Below, piece after piece: positions 8,026-16,445 of a DNA stretch of 22,225 bases (positions within the stretch are counted from its first letter, which is position 1; every line of letters starts with the position of its first letter). The notes below the pieces were generated by a model. It ran no database searches. It was not told where the DNA came from and saw nothing but the letters and a program-made list of their open reading frames with translations. The translations under genes and the position numbers were made by a program. The DNA comes from Betaproteobacteria bacterium (lineage in GTDB: Bacteria > Pseudomonadota > Gammaproteobacteria > Burkholderiales > Rhodocyclaceae), in the NCBI GenBank assembly GCA_020047725.1, contig JAIFNM010000316.1, forward strand, positions 1-22,225. The letters run 5' to 3'.

Positions 8026-8075
8026 GATTCCGATCTCCATTCTTTGTGATGATTGGTATGGGTTATCCCATGTGC

Positions 8076-8104
8076 GAATTAACGCATGCCTCCATCAATG
8101 GCAA
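8076..8104 (-). promoter_or_regulatory. Putative sigma-70-type promoter for the small exported protein
   Basis: On the minus strand TTGCCA (8099-8104) and TAATTC (8076-8081) are separated by exactly 17 bases. The start codon at 8025 is about 50 bases downstream. Four of six bases match the consensus in each box or better. This is a by-eye match, not an experimental site. Confidence 0.35.
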
Positions 8105-8144
8105 TCCGGTACTTTGTAACAACTCGTAAACCAGAAACAAAAAT

Positions 8145-8888
8145 TTACACGCTGGCGACAATATCGATTCGATCAGCGATCACCGACGTCACGCCGCGCT
8201 TCAGCAAATCCTCAGCCTCACACCGGTCATTGACGGTCCAGCACAATACAGGAATGCCGATCTCGTTTGCGGTTTTGATTACTGAATCATCAATCTCCGT
8301 GCCGGAGCAATGCAGGCTGTAGGCTCCTACGGCATCAAGACGTTGCTGCCAATCAACCGGCGGACGATCACACAGATAGCCCAGCGGCAGCTGCGGCGCC
8401 ACCCGGCGAGCCGATTCAAGCGCAACCTCAGAGAATGAAGACGCCAGCGGCAAGGGGGCGCCCTGCCACAAGGCCAGAATTCGCCGGGCGACAACTTCAC
8501 CGGTAAGAGTCTCGAACCCGGTCGCAGGTTTGATCTCAACGTTGGCCTGCAGACCAAGTTCGCGACACAGTGCAGCAATCGCTTCGAACGTGGGTAATGG
8601 CTCCCCGGCAAAAGAACGATGCTGATACACACCGGCATCAAGGCCCCGCAGTACCCGGTCCGACGTATCACATACTCGACCCGTGCCATTTGTTGTACGT
8701 TCCAAGGTTTCGTCGTGAATCACCCAGGGGGTACCGTCGGACGAAAGCATGACGTCGAACTCGACCGCCTTGAGCCCCAGCGCTGCGGCGATACGCAAGC
8801 CGGCCAGCGTATTCTCAGGAGCCAATGAACCGCCGCAGCGGTGTGCGACGACACGCGGGAGCGGCCAATCGACTATCGTTCTGTTCAT
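8145..8888 (-). CDS. ugpQ: Glycerophosphodiester phosphodiesterase, UgpQ-like
   Basis: Hydrolyses glycerophosphodiesters (deacylated phospholipid head groups) to sn-glycerol 3-phosphate and an alcohol. The 247-residue, signal-less product matches the cytoplasmic UgpQ type. Catalytic and metal residues of the GDPD family are present: His16-Arg17 (AHRCGGSLAPENT), Glu43 and Asp45 (VEFDVMLSSDG), His58 (VIHDETLERTTNGTG), and the VEIKPA strand with its Glu and Lys. The common HRG is HRC here, a mild deviation. Its ATG overlaps the stop of the upstream UgpB-like gene as ATGA, so translation is coupled. The pairing suggests the binding protein delivers a glycerophosphodiester or glycerol phosphate, as in the E. 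coli ugp operon, although no ugpAEC genes are adjacent. Confidence 0.93.
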   Translation of the reverse strand: MNRTIVDWPLPRVVAHRCGGSLAPENTLAGLRIAAALGLKAVEFDVMLSSDGTPWVIHDETLERTTNGTGRVCDTSDRVLRGLDAGVYQHRSFAGEPLPTFEAIAALCRELGLQANVEIKPATGFETLTGEVVARRILALWQGAPLPLASSFSEVALESARRVAPQLPLGYLCDRPPVDWQQRLDAVGAYSLHCSGTEIDDSVIKTANEIGIPVLCWTVNDRCEAEDLLKRGVTSVIADRIDIVASV

Positions 8889-10177
8889 TTTCCACCTTTG
8901 ATCTTGGTTGCCACCAGTTGCTGCAGAATCGCATTACCCCGCTGAACGGCGTTATCCAGGGCTTCCTTAGCCGGCTTCTTGTTTGCCCAGACGGTTTCAA
9001 GCTCCTCCTCGACAATAATTCGCACACGCTCGATCTGCGAAACACGAACCAACGGCGACAAGGCTTTGCCAAGCAATTGTGTGGAAGCCACCTTGAGTCC
9101 AGCCAGATCGGTCTTGAGCAATTTGCTGCCCGCTGCCGCACGAGCCACAGGAGTCATAGGCAGGTAACCACCAGCCACGGTCATTTCGATCTGCACCTCG
9201 GGACTGAGGATGAAATTCACGAACGCCGCGACACCCTTCGTTTCAGCCGGTTTCAAGCCGCTGGCGATCCACAGCGAAGCTCCATCAGCCAGCGTATTTT
9301 TTGGAGCTCCATGCACATCATCGTGATATGGCAGCGCAGAAACTCCCACTTCAAGTGAGGCACCCTCAGACAGGGTCGCGGAAAGCGACGAAGAACTCGT
9401 CAGCATGGCGCATTCACCGTTGGCAAATCGGCGATCCGCCTCGTCACGGCGGCCAAAGTACGAGAAATACTTACTCTTGTGCCAGGTAGCAAGCATGGCG
9501 ACGTGCTTGATCTCGACAAGGCCATTGAAGTTCAGATTACCTTTGGCATCGGACACGTCGGCACCATTCCAGGCCGCCAGATTGTCAATATGAACCCAGG
9601 CAGGCCAGGAAGTTGTAAACGGGCATTTGCTGCCCGAATCAGCCAGTTTGCCGGCTATTTCCTGCGTATCAGCCCAACTCTTTGGTGGCATCTCAGGGTC
9701 AAGCCCGGCTTTTCGAAATGCCGCCTTGTTGATGTACAGTACGGGCGTCGAAAATGCCATCGGCAGCGCAAATAGTTGCCCCTTTGCGTCAGCCAGGCCA
9801 TCGCGCAACTCAGGCGACAGCTTCCCGGGATCAAGTGGCTGCCTGGCTTCCCGCATGACTTCAAAGAGAGGCCTGAACTTCGCCTTGTTACTCAGAAACC
9901 GTGAATAGTCCTCGCGTGTAACGAGATTAATGCCCTTCGGCGCATCACCCTCTACACGATGCACCATTTTGACCTGAACATCCTTATGCTGACTGTTGAA
10001 GCGCTCGATGAGGGGCTCGAGGCGTGAAGCGCGCTCTTCATCAAGCTGGTGTGACAATTCGACCTGGGCAGGGACAGTTACAACAGGAGGTGGAGCCAGT
10101 TTTGGGGGCTTGGCTGCAATTGCGGGAACGGCCAGAACCAACCCGCTCACGGCAATGAAAAATCTCGACAAACGCAT
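8885..10177 (-). CDS. UgpB-like extracellular solute-binding protein
   Basis: Periplasmic binding protein of the family-1 type (UgpB/MalE), 430 residues, the usual length. It begins with a Sec signal (MRLSRFF, a hydrophobic core, and cleavage near AIA-A at about residue 22) and a proline-rich spacer (KPPKLAPPPVVTVP). The mature domain has the family pattern: an early VELSHQLDEERASRLEPLI strand-helix, ALPMAFSTPVLYINKAAFRKAGLDP, TSWPAWVHIDNLAAWNG, and a late LSPEVQIEMTVAGGYLPMTP. The wording is close to UgpB, which binds glycerol 3-phosphate or glycerophosphocholine. AAGGA lies about eight bases before the ATG, and a good promoter precedes it. It overlaps ugpQ by four bases. The absence of permease and ATPase genes on either side is notable. 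Binding specificity is inferred from neighbour and family only, so no symbol is given. Confidence 0.85.
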   Translation of the reverse strand: MRLSRFFIAVSGLVLAVPAIAAKPPKLAPPPVVTVPAQVELSHQLDEERASRLEPLIERFNSQHKDVQVKMVHRVEGDAPKGINLVTREDYSRFLSNKAKFRPLFEVMREARQPLDPGKLSPELRDGLADAKGQLFALPMAFSTPVLYINKAAFRKAGLDPEMPPKSWADTQEIAGKLADSGSKCPFTTSWPAWVHIDNLAAWNGADVSDAKGNLNFNGLVEIKHVAMLATWHKSKYFSYFGRRDEADRRFANGECAMLTSSSSLSATLSEGASLEVGVSALPYHDDVHGAPKNTLADGASLWIASGLKPAETKGVAAFVNFILSPEVQIEMTVAGGYLPMTPVARAAAGSKLLKTDLAGLKVASTQLLGKALSPLVRVSQIERVRIIVEEELETVWANKKPAKEALDNAVQRGNAILQQLVATKIKGGK

Positions 10178-10209
10178 TGGGTTTCCTTGGATAGAGCAAC
10201 AAAGGGAGG

Positions 10210-10239
10210 ATTATAGTGTCTGGAGCACCAAGGGGTCAT
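10210..10239 (-). promoter_or_regulatory. Putative sigma-70-type promoter for the ugpB-like/ugpQ pair
   Basis: On the minus strand a perfect TATAAT (10210-10215) lies 18 bases from ATGACC (10234-10239), a four-of-six -35 match. The start codon at 10177 follows with a short leader of about 25 bases that contains the AAGGA ribosome site. No obvious Pho box was seen next to it. Confidence 0.5.
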
Positions 10240-10320
10240 CCTGAGGGGAAAGACATCGGTCGTCGAGCCAGCTTTTATGGTTAAAATGACACTTATCAAA
10301 ATAAATCGCCAGGGATCATC

Positions 10321-10725
10321 GTGCCAGACAAGTCAGGGAAGTCTCTGCGGACAGTCTTGATCGTTGCCATACTGGTGTTCGGCCTGAACGGCTGCGACAT
10401 CATCCAGCAACAAATGGGAATTGAAGACCAGGTTGCGAAAGCCGCCCGCACCGACGCCGAAGGCAAGGCAGTCGGAGGTGCCTGTCGCCAGTCCGGACGA
10501 GCCATTGAAGACTGCTATTCCATTTACTCGTGGCTGCCAAAAGCGGCGATCTACGAGGGCTGGCGCGACATGGACGCCTACATGCGCGACAACAAGCTAG
10601 AGACTGTCGAACCTCAACTCCCACCAGTTCCCGCACCAGGAACAAAGCGCCGGGTAGCAACCACCGAAGAGACATCAACCGCGGCAAAAGCCGACAAGAA
10701 GCCCGCAGACAAGGTCGCACACTGA
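10321..10725 (+). CDS. Small lipoprotein of unknown function
   Basis: A 134-residue putative lipoprotein. The N-terminus has Lys/Arg (KSGKSLR), a hydrophobic run and lipobox LNGC with Cys25, so it should be lipid-modified and anchored to a membrane. The middle (about 40-85) is a compact polar segment with two cysteines (GACRQSG and DCYSIYSW) that could form a disulfide in the periplasm. The C-terminal 45 residues are Pro/Thr/Lys/Ala-rich and probably disordered. It starts with GTG; AGGGA lies about six bases upstream and no in-frame ATG precedes the signal peptide. I do not recognise the family. It lies 69 bases upstream of the DHH phosphoesterase gene, which has its own strong ribosome site. 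Coding status is supported by the signal peptide and base composition. Confidence 0.78.
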   Translation: MPDKSGKSLRTVLIVAILVFGLNGCDIIQQQMGIEDQVAKAARTDAEGKAVGGACRQSGRAIEDCYSIYSWLPKAAIYEGWRDMDAYMRDNKLETVEPQLPPVPAPGTKRRVATTEETSTAAKADKKPADKVAH

Positions 10726-10794
10726 TTTTGAGTTGGGCAGAACACTGCATCCTCGCCTCCCATTTTCGATACTCTCCACATAAAGGAGTCAAGC

Positions 10795-11727
10795 ATGAGT
10801 CAAGAAAAATACCGCCTGGTAACGCGCAGCGATTTCGACGGCCTCGTCTGTGCCGTGCTGCTCAATGAACTCGACCTGATCGACGACATCAAGTTCGTCC
10901 ACCCGAAAGACATGCAGGACGGGAAGATAGACATCTCGGCACGGGACATCACCACCAACCTGCCCTATGTCCCCGCCGCGCACCTGGCTTTTGATCACCA
11001 CGAGTCCGAAACCATCCGCATCGCCGGTGATCGTTCAAATCGCATCATCTCGCCGCATGCCCCGTCAGCCGCACGTGTGGTCTATGACTATTACGGAGGC
11101 AAGACGACCTTCCCGAACATCGCGAACGACATGATGGACGCGGTCGATAAAGCCGACTCTGCGCAGTTTTCGCGTGACGAAATTCTCGAACCCAAAGACT
11201 GGGTCTTGCTCAACTACTTGATGGATTCGCGCACCGGACTGGGCCGCTTCCGCGAATTCCGCGTCAGCAACTACACGCTGATGATGGATCTGATCAAGTA
11301 TTGCCGCAATCACGGCATCGACGAAATCCTCAATCTGCCGGACGTCAAGGAGCGCGTGGAGCTCTACTTCGAACATGCCATCAAGGCCAAGGAGCAGATT
11401 CAGCGCTGCAGCACGGTTCATGCAAATCTGGTTGTACTCGATCTGCGTAATGAGGAAACCATCTACGCCACCAATCGATTCATGATTTACGCGCTCTTCC
11501 CGCAGACCAACATATCAATCCATGTGCTGTGGGGGGTGCAGAAGCAGAACACCGTTTTTGCCACGGGCAAATCGATTCTCGACCGCAGCAGCCGGACCAA
11601 CGTCGGCGAATTGATGCTCAAATATGGTGGAGGCGGACACCATGCTGCCGGCACCTGCCAGGTGGAAAACGAACTCGCCGATGCCACGCTCAAGGAAATC
11701 GTCACGCACATCAACATCGACGGCTAA
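10795..11727 (+). CDS. DHH/DHHA1-family phosphoesterase (exopolyphosphatase- or NrnA-like)
   Basis: A cytoplasmic metal-dependent phosphoesterase of 310 residues. The DHH domain shows motif I RSDFDG (Asp13, Asp15), motif III DHHES (Asp67-His68-His69) and further acidic ligands such as MDAVDKADSAQF. The C-terminal DHHA1 substrate-binding domain has the hallmark YGGGGHHAAG (Gly278-281, His282-283). Family members degrade short RNA (NrnA), pAp or cyclic dinucleotide products, and others are annotated as exopolyphosphatases; sequence alone does not decide between these. A strong ribosome site, AAAGGAG, lies seven bases before the ATG. It may share a transcript with the lipoprotein upstream and the DUF1631 gene 53 bases downstream. 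Confidence 0.9.
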   Translation: MSQEKYRLVTRSDFDGLVCAVLLNELDLIDDIKFVHPKDMQDGKIDISARDITTNLPYVPAAHLAFDHHESETIRIAGDRSNRIISPHAPSAARVVYDYYGGKTTFPNIANDMMDAVDKADSAQFSRDEILEPKDWVLLNYLMDSRTGLGRFREFRVSNYTLMMDLIKYCRNHGIDEILNLPDVKERVELYFEHAIKAKEQIQRCSTVHANLVVLDLRNEETIYATNRFMIYALFPQTNISIHVLWGVQKQNTVFATGKSILDRSSRTNVGELMLKYGGGGHHAAGTCQVENELADATLKEIVTHINIDG

Positions 11728-11780
11728 CCAGACTGTCTGCGCCCTCCTGAGCCCAATTCAAGACCTCGTGAATCGAAGCA

Positions 11781-13901
11781 ATGCCTGACCAACCCGAGCA
11801 GAACGTAACGACACCCGTACATCACGAAGACTCCTTTTTTGTCCTTCGTGATTGTCGCGAGATTTTTGTACGCCGGCTGGTAGACATTCTCAAGGAATCG
11901 ATTATCGTCCCCGCCACAGTCATTGAAGCCTTCGCCGGCGAAATTGGCAAGGCTCATGACGAACTGGCCACAGCAACTCAGCAGGACGGTTTTGGACTGA
12001 CCGCCGGACTGACGGCGTCGCGCATTTCGCTGGTCGGCAACGACGACCTCGAACTGGAGATTCGCATCGGCAACATTGCCAATCATTTGAAGGGCAATGA
12101 ACGCATCGAGCACTGGCGCGTCCAGTTGCGCTATATGACGTTGCTGCATCAGCCGAAAATGTCGATGGAAAACAACCCTGTCGGATTCGAACCTATTTGC
12201 CAAGGTTTATGGTCGATCTGCGACGAAGGCGGCAACACACTTGATCAGAAGCTGGATCGACTTGACCGCCTGGAAGAGCAACTCCAGTTGCGATTGCCAG
12301 ACCTCTATGTGGAACTCTACGATCTGCTTGAGCGCCACCACGTTGAACCAGCTCAAATTCAAGCCATCCAGCGAGGAAGCAGCGGCAAGCCACCGATGAG
12401 TTCTGGCTCAGGCGGCCCGGGTGTTAGCACATCCAGCACCGATGCGCTGTCTGCCTTGCAGCAGGCCATGCACCAGCAGTTGGGTGCTGACGATGTTGTC
12501 CCGGCGGGATTCCTGACCGGCAATACGGCAGGCGATTCGGCGGGCGGCACGGGTAACGTGATGCTCAATGCCTCAACCCTGATCATGCTCAACCACCTCA
12601 TGGAGCGGCTACGCGTCCTTGAATCACAGCAGATTTCTGCCCTGACCAGCAATGCCTCCGACAACATGGGCGAACAACAACCCTTGTGTGCGCTCCGCTC
12701 CAAAGATCTGGATCTCCCCCTGGGCAAGCCTGCAGCCATCGCCCTTGACACGCTTTCACTTATCTTCGAGGCGATTTTTGCTGCACCAGACCTGCCCGAT
12801 GCCGTCAAAGCCGCCATCGGCCGCCTGCAGATCCCGCTGCTCAAGCTGGCGATTATCGACACGTCGTTCTTTTCAGACACTAAACACCCGGCCCGCCGGC
12901 TGGTTAACCGCATGGCGCGTGCCGCTATCGGGCTAGATCAGGATACCGGACGCGATCACGCGGTATGCATCAGCCTCGGAAAACTGGCTGACGCCGTACG
13001 TTCGACGCTGGAGACCAACGAAGCCGATCTCTCGCCGCACCTGGCTGAAATCGAGGCATTGATCGCGGAGCGTGACCAATCGCTACAGACGGTAGCGCAG
13101 GCGTACGTACAACTGGTACTGGAGCACGAAAACCGCGAGGCGTCCCGATCCGGAGCACAGGACTGGCTGGACAAGGCGTTGGCCCGAACGGCGCAGCCGG
13201 CCGTCCGAGCTTTTCTGTCGGACTACTGGTTAAGGGTAATGCAAGCGGCGTGTTCCGACGGTGGCCTGACCGGTTCGCTCTGGAAAGAGTTCGACAACGC
13301 AATCGAGCAACTGCTCTGGAGCTTTGAGCCGAAGCAAACGGCTGAAGAACGAAAAACGCTGCTTTCTCTGATCCCTTCGCTGCTCAAACGCATCAACGCT
13401 GGGTTGGATCTCCTGGGAGTTTCAAGCGAGGAAAGGACACCTTTCCTCAATACCTGTTTCGACCTGCAAACGGCGTCCCTACGCAGTCGGCCGGACGTAG
13501 CAATACTCCGTGCCGAACTTCCACCAACGCCGATCAACCGATCCGCCACCAGCGGCACCCTGTCCGTTCAGATCCTCGAACGAGACGGGAAACTGGTGCA
13601 ATACCTTGGTCAGCCAACTGCGGCCCAATCTCCGTGGCGTACTGGCGGCAGCGCCTGGAAAGATGGAGACTGGATCAGTTTTCGCCTTCCCGATGGCGAA
13701 CACCTTTGCGGTCGCTATTGCTGGCAGGGGTCGCCCTCCGGAACCATCCTGCTCTTCAACCCGGGATGGGGCTACGCTGTCGCCCTGGCCTCCGCTCTGC
13801 TTGAACAACAACTTCGTGATGGTCGCGCCCGCATTGTCTCCGAATCGTCACTTTTTGATGATGCGGCGGAGCGAGCGCTGAGCCAGATGATTCCGCGCTG
13901 A
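11781..13901 (+). CDS. DUF1631 family protein
   Basis: A 706-residue, signal-less protein that I recognise as DUF1631, a family of large proteobacterial proteins of unknown function sometimes mislabelled thymidine phosphorylase. An N-terminal helical region (about 1-195) is followed by a Gly/Ser-rich linker (about 195-220, SSGSGGPGVSTSS), a long helical middle (about 225-580) including PVLKLAIIDTSFF-like and HPARRLVNRMA segments, and a small C-terminal beta-rich domain (about 590-670; DWISFRLPDGEHLCGRYCW) that resembles a PilZ-like barrel. I do not see a clear PilZ RxxxR/DxSxxG pair, so c-di-GMP binding is only a possibility. The ribosome site before the ATG is weak (GAAGC). The stop is 117 bases before rhlE, which has its own promoter. 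Confidence 0.85.
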   Translation: MPDQPEQNVTTPVHHEDSFFVLRDCREIFVRRLVDILKESIIVPATVIEAFAGEIGKAHDELATATQQDGFGLTAGLTASRISLVGNDDLELEIRIGNIANHLKGNERIEHWRVQLRYMTLLHQPKMSMENNPVGFEPICQGLWSICDEGGNTLDQKLDRLDRLEEQLQLRLPDLYVELYDLLERHHVEPAQIQAIQRGSSGKPPMSSGSGGPGVSTSSTDALSALQQAMHQQLGADDVVPAGFLTGNTAGDSAGGTGNVMLNASTLIMLNHLMERLRVLESQQISALTSNASDNMGEQQPLCALRSKDLDLPLGKPAAIALDTLSLIFEAIFAAPDLPDAVKAAIGRLQIPLLKLAIIDTSFFSDTKHPARRLVNRMARAAIGLDQDTGRDHAVCISLGKLADAVRSTLETNEADLSPHLAEIEALIAERDQSLQTVAQAYVQLVLEHENREASRSGAQDWLDKALARTAQPAVRAFLSDYWLRVMQAACSDGGLTGSLWKEFDNAIEQLLWSFEPKQTAEERKTLLSLIPSLLKRINAGLDLLGVSSEERTPFLNTCFDLQTASLRSRPDVAILRAELPPTPINRSATSGTLSVQILERDGKLVQYLGQPTAAQSPWRTGGSAWKDGDWISFRLPDGEHLCGRYCWQGSPSGTILLFNPGWGYAVALASALLEQQLRDGRARIVSESSLFDDAAERALSQMIPR

Positions 13902-13966
13902 TCCAAGGCAAGGAATTGAGCAATGACGCCGCCCGACGCGGCACACGGGAAAACGTGCAAAAGGTG

Positions 13967-13972
13967 TATAAT
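13967..13972 (+). promoter_or_regulatory. -10 element of the rhlE-like promoter
   Basis: A perfect TATAAT in the context AAGGTGTATAATCC lies 46 bases before the helicase ATG. No good -35 box is visible at 16-18 bases, and the TG just upstream is offset by one base from the extended -10 pattern. Two small hairpins precede it: GCCGC/GCGGC (13928-13942) and GCAC/GTGC (13941-13958). The leader carries an A/T-rich stretch (AATTTATTTATAGG) before the start. Confidence 0.45.
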
Positions 13973-14018
13973 CCTCGCCCTATGCCATTGATTCCAAATT
14001 TATTTATAGGCGCTGCCG

Positions 14019-15479
14019 ATGCGTTTTGACGAACTCGGCCTCGCGCCCGAGCTGCTAAGAGCCATTTCCGAAGAAGGCTACACGGATCCAACGCCAATTC
14101 AGGCGCAAGCCATTCCGATAGTTCTTTCTGGTAAAGATCTGATGGGCGGCGCCCAGACAGGTACCGGAAAAACCGCCGCATTTACCCTGCCGCTACTCCA
14201 GAAAATTCTCCCATTTGCCAGCCCCAGCCCGTCACCAGCGCGCCACCCGGTACGCGTATTGATGTTGGCGCCGACCCGCGAGCTGGCTATTCAGGTTTAC
14301 GAATCGGTCAAGACTTACAGCAAGTACATTCCGATCCGCAGTCTGTGCGCCTACGGCGGCGTCGACATAAAACCGCAGATCGCCGAAATCCGCCAGGGCA
14401 TCGAAGTGCTGGTCGCTACGCCAGGTCGTCTGCTGGACCTTGTTGAACAGAAATGCCTCAACTTCGGCAGCGTGCAGGCGCTCGTCCTCGACGAAGCCGA
14501 CCGCATGCTCGACATGGGCTTCGTGCCGGACGTAACGCGGATCATCAATCTGCTGCCGAAACAGCGACAGAGCCTGTTGTTTTCTGCGACCTTCTCGGAA
14601 GAAATCAAGAAGCTGGCCGACCGGATGCTCCAGTCGCCCGTACTGATCGAAGTCGCCAAACGCAACACCGTCTCCGAAACCATCACCCACCGCGTACATC
14701 CGGTCGCTGCTGATGCCAAGCGCGCGCTACTGGTCAAACTGCTCAAGTCGTCGGAATACAATCAGGTTCTTGTTTTTACCCGCACCAAGATCGAAACCAA
14801 CAAGCTCGCTCGCGAACTGCAACGCGCCGGCATTGCCGCCGACTCTATTCACGGCGACAAAAGCCAGCTGGATCGCCTGAAGGCGCTGGAAGCCTTCAAG
14901 GACGGCACGGCGCTGGTACTGGTCGCCACCGACGTCGCGGCGCGCGGCCTGGACATCGATGACCTGCCGCACGTTATCAACTTCGAGCTTCCACACACGC
15001 CGGAAGACTACATCCACCGAATCGGCCGCACCGGTCGCGCCGGCAAGCAGGGCACGGCGATTTCGCTGGTTTCAGCGCATGAAGTCCAGTATCTGGTCGA
15101 TATCGAAAAATTGATCAAGATCCAGGTCGAACAGGTCATCATTCCCGGCTTCGACCCGGAATACGATTACGAGTACCCACCGACCGGCCGCAAGAGTCAT
15201 CATCGACGTCCGCCGGCACCATCGACCTCTGTTGCGCCAGCCGCAAAACCACGTCGTGAGCGCGAGCATTCTTCGACAAACACCCTCACCGGTAGCCGAC
15301 GCAAGAGTCACATTGCAGCAGACGGTTTTGATTTCAGCAAACCGTATGAGAGTGCAGTGCCTCATCCCATGGCCGCACCGGCAGACGCTGAAACGGCCAA
15401 GATCGTGGCTCACATGGAGCACCCACACAAACCGCGCCGCCTGGTCGCGGCCCTACTCGGCGGACTAGGCAAAAAGTAA
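14019..15479 (+). CDS. rhlE: DEAD-box RNA helicase, RhlE type
   Basis: An ATP-dependent RNA helicase that remodels structured RNA, typically in ribosome assembly, mRNA decay and cold adaptation. The 486 residues contain the complete motif series: Q motif (GYTDPTPIQAQAIP), motif I AQTGTGKT (45-52), Ia PTRELA, Ib TPGR, II DEAD (VLDEADRML), III SAT, IV LVFTRTK, V ATDVAARGLDI and VI HRIGRTGRAG. The core ends near residue 380. The tail of about 105 residues is basic, with Arg/His/Lys- and Pro/Ala-rich patches and two short repeats of GRKSHHRR/SRRKSHIA type, as expected for an RNA-binding extension of RhlE. Only a weak AGG precedes the ATG. It has its own -10 and a strong terminator, so it is probably transcribed alone. 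RhlE is preferred over DbpA, SrmB or CsdA from length and tail. Confidence 0.92.
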   Translation: MRFDELGLAPELLRAISEEGYTDPTPIQAQAIPIVLSGKDLMGGAQTGTGKTAAFTLPLLQKILPFASPSPSPARHPVRVLMLAPTRELAIQVYESVKTYSKYIPIRSLCAYGGVDIKPQIAEIRQGIEVLVATPGRLLDLVEQKCLNFGSVQALVLDEADRMLDMGFVPDVTRIINLLPKQRQSLLFSATFSEEIKKLADRMLQSPVLIEVAKRNTVSETITHRVHPVAADAKRALLVKLLKSSEYNQVLVFTRTKIETNKLARELQRAGIAADSIHGDKSQLDRLKALEAFKDGTALVLVATDVAARGLDIDDLPHVINFELPHTPEDYIHRIGRTGRAGKQGTAISLVSAHEVQYLVDIEKLIKIQVEQVIIPGFDPEYDYEYPPTGRKSHHRRPPAPSTSVAPAAKPRREREHSSTNTLTGSRRKSHIAADGFDFSKPYESAVPHPMAAPADAETAKIVAHMEHPHKPRRLVAALLGGLGKK

Positions 15480-15485
15480 GACGCA

Positions 15486-15522
15486 GCCTGCCCGTTCGTA
15501 ACGGTCAGGCGGCCTTTTTTTT
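15486..15522 (+). terminator. Intrinsic terminator of the rhlE-like gene
   Basis: GCCTG-C-CCGTT (15486-15496) pairs with AACGG-T-CAGGC (15500-15510), an 11-position stem with one mismatch and a CGT loop, followed by GGCC and a run of eight T (15515-15522). It begins seven bases after the helicase stop. The downstream arm and T run lie inside the last codons of the convergent PP2C gene, where they encode its Lys-rich end. Confidence 0.85.
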
Positions 15523-16275
15523 CTCTGCAGGCGCTTCCACGAGTTTCAAAATTGCCAGCGAGACATTGTCACCTTCTCCTTGGGCGCGTGTCCTCGCTCG
15601 ACTGATCAGCAGCTCTGAGGCTTCGCGAGCCGAGTAAGCGGCCAGCACACCTCCCAGCTCAGTATCACAGAAGTAGGCCCAGAGACCATCCGAGCACAGC
15701 AGAAAAGAATCACCAGCTTGCAAATCGTCGGCTTCGCCATATTCAACCGTCGGCACTTCGTTGCCGCCAAGCGATGTAATCAGAATGTTACGGTTGGGAT
15801 GAACCAGCGCCTGCTCCGGCGTAATCTTCCCCTTGGCCACCAGTTGTTCAACATAAGAGTGGTCGGTCGTCTGGAAGAAAGGCCGATCACCGCGAAACCG
15901 GTAAAGACGGCTATCCCCGCAATGTGCCCAAGTCACCTTGCCTGGCTGCAGGAGCAACATTACTGCGGTGCTATGCGGATCCTTCTCATTCATAAAGCGC
16001 GATGCCTTGATCAGCATGTGCGCCTCGTTGAAGCTTGATTCAAGCATGGTGCGTGGCAATTCACTGCGTGCCGAAAACTGTTCAAGGTTGTTGCGCGCCG
16101 TATGAATGACCTGCTGGGCGGCCAACACCCCGCCGGTATGCCCACCCATACCATCCGCGACAACCGCAAGCGCAACGCCACCACCTTTGGGATGCGGAAC
16201 AAGAGCAACGCGATCCTGTTGCTCCTTGCGATCCCCCTGATGCTGGGCGACGCAAGCATCAATAATTATTGGCAT
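15505..16275 (-). CDS. PP2C-family serine/threonine protein phosphatase
   Basis: A Mn/Mg-dependent protein phosphatase of 256 residues, the length of the compact bacterial PP2C (Stp/PrpC) type, with no membrane segment. The metal-binding motifs are complete: QQDR (Asp21), VADGMGGH (Asp41), HCGDSRLYRFR, LLCSDGLW and EGDNVSLAIL. The sequence starts at ATG 16275, where GGGGGAG sits eight bases upstream; a further in-frame start at 16293 would place that ribosome site inside the gene. The product ends in a lysine-rich tail (EKKKAA) encoded by the T run of the helicase terminator. No partner Ser/Thr kinase gene is in the window, so its target is unknown; such enzymes often pair with a Hanks-type kinase or act in type VI secretion control. 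The HDOD gene upstream on the same strand is separated by 170 bases. Confidence 0.93.
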   Translation of the reverse strand: MPIIIDACVAQHQGDRKEQQDRVALVPHPKGGGVALAVVADGMGGHTGGVLAAQQVIHTARNNLEQFSARSELPRTMLESSFNEAHMLIKASRFMNEKDPHSTAVMLLLQPGKVTWAHCGDSRLYRFRGDRPFFQTTDHSYVEQLVAKGKITPEQALVHPNRNILITSLGGNEVPTVEYGEADDLQAGDSFLLCSDGLWAYFCDTELGGVLAAYSAREASELLISRARTRAQGEGDNVSLAILKLVEAPAEKKKAA

Positions 16276-16445
16276 TCTACTGACTCCCCCCAAGCCCGGC
16301 AGAGTATCACGTTTGGCCTAGCCAGAGACAGACTGACCAGACGGCCCCAATACGGACCAAGCCAGTAGAGGAAGCACATAAAACCCGAAGCATTGCACCC
16401 CGCTTTCACGGCGGCCCGCACACCTCATTCATTGCCCCCTATGAT

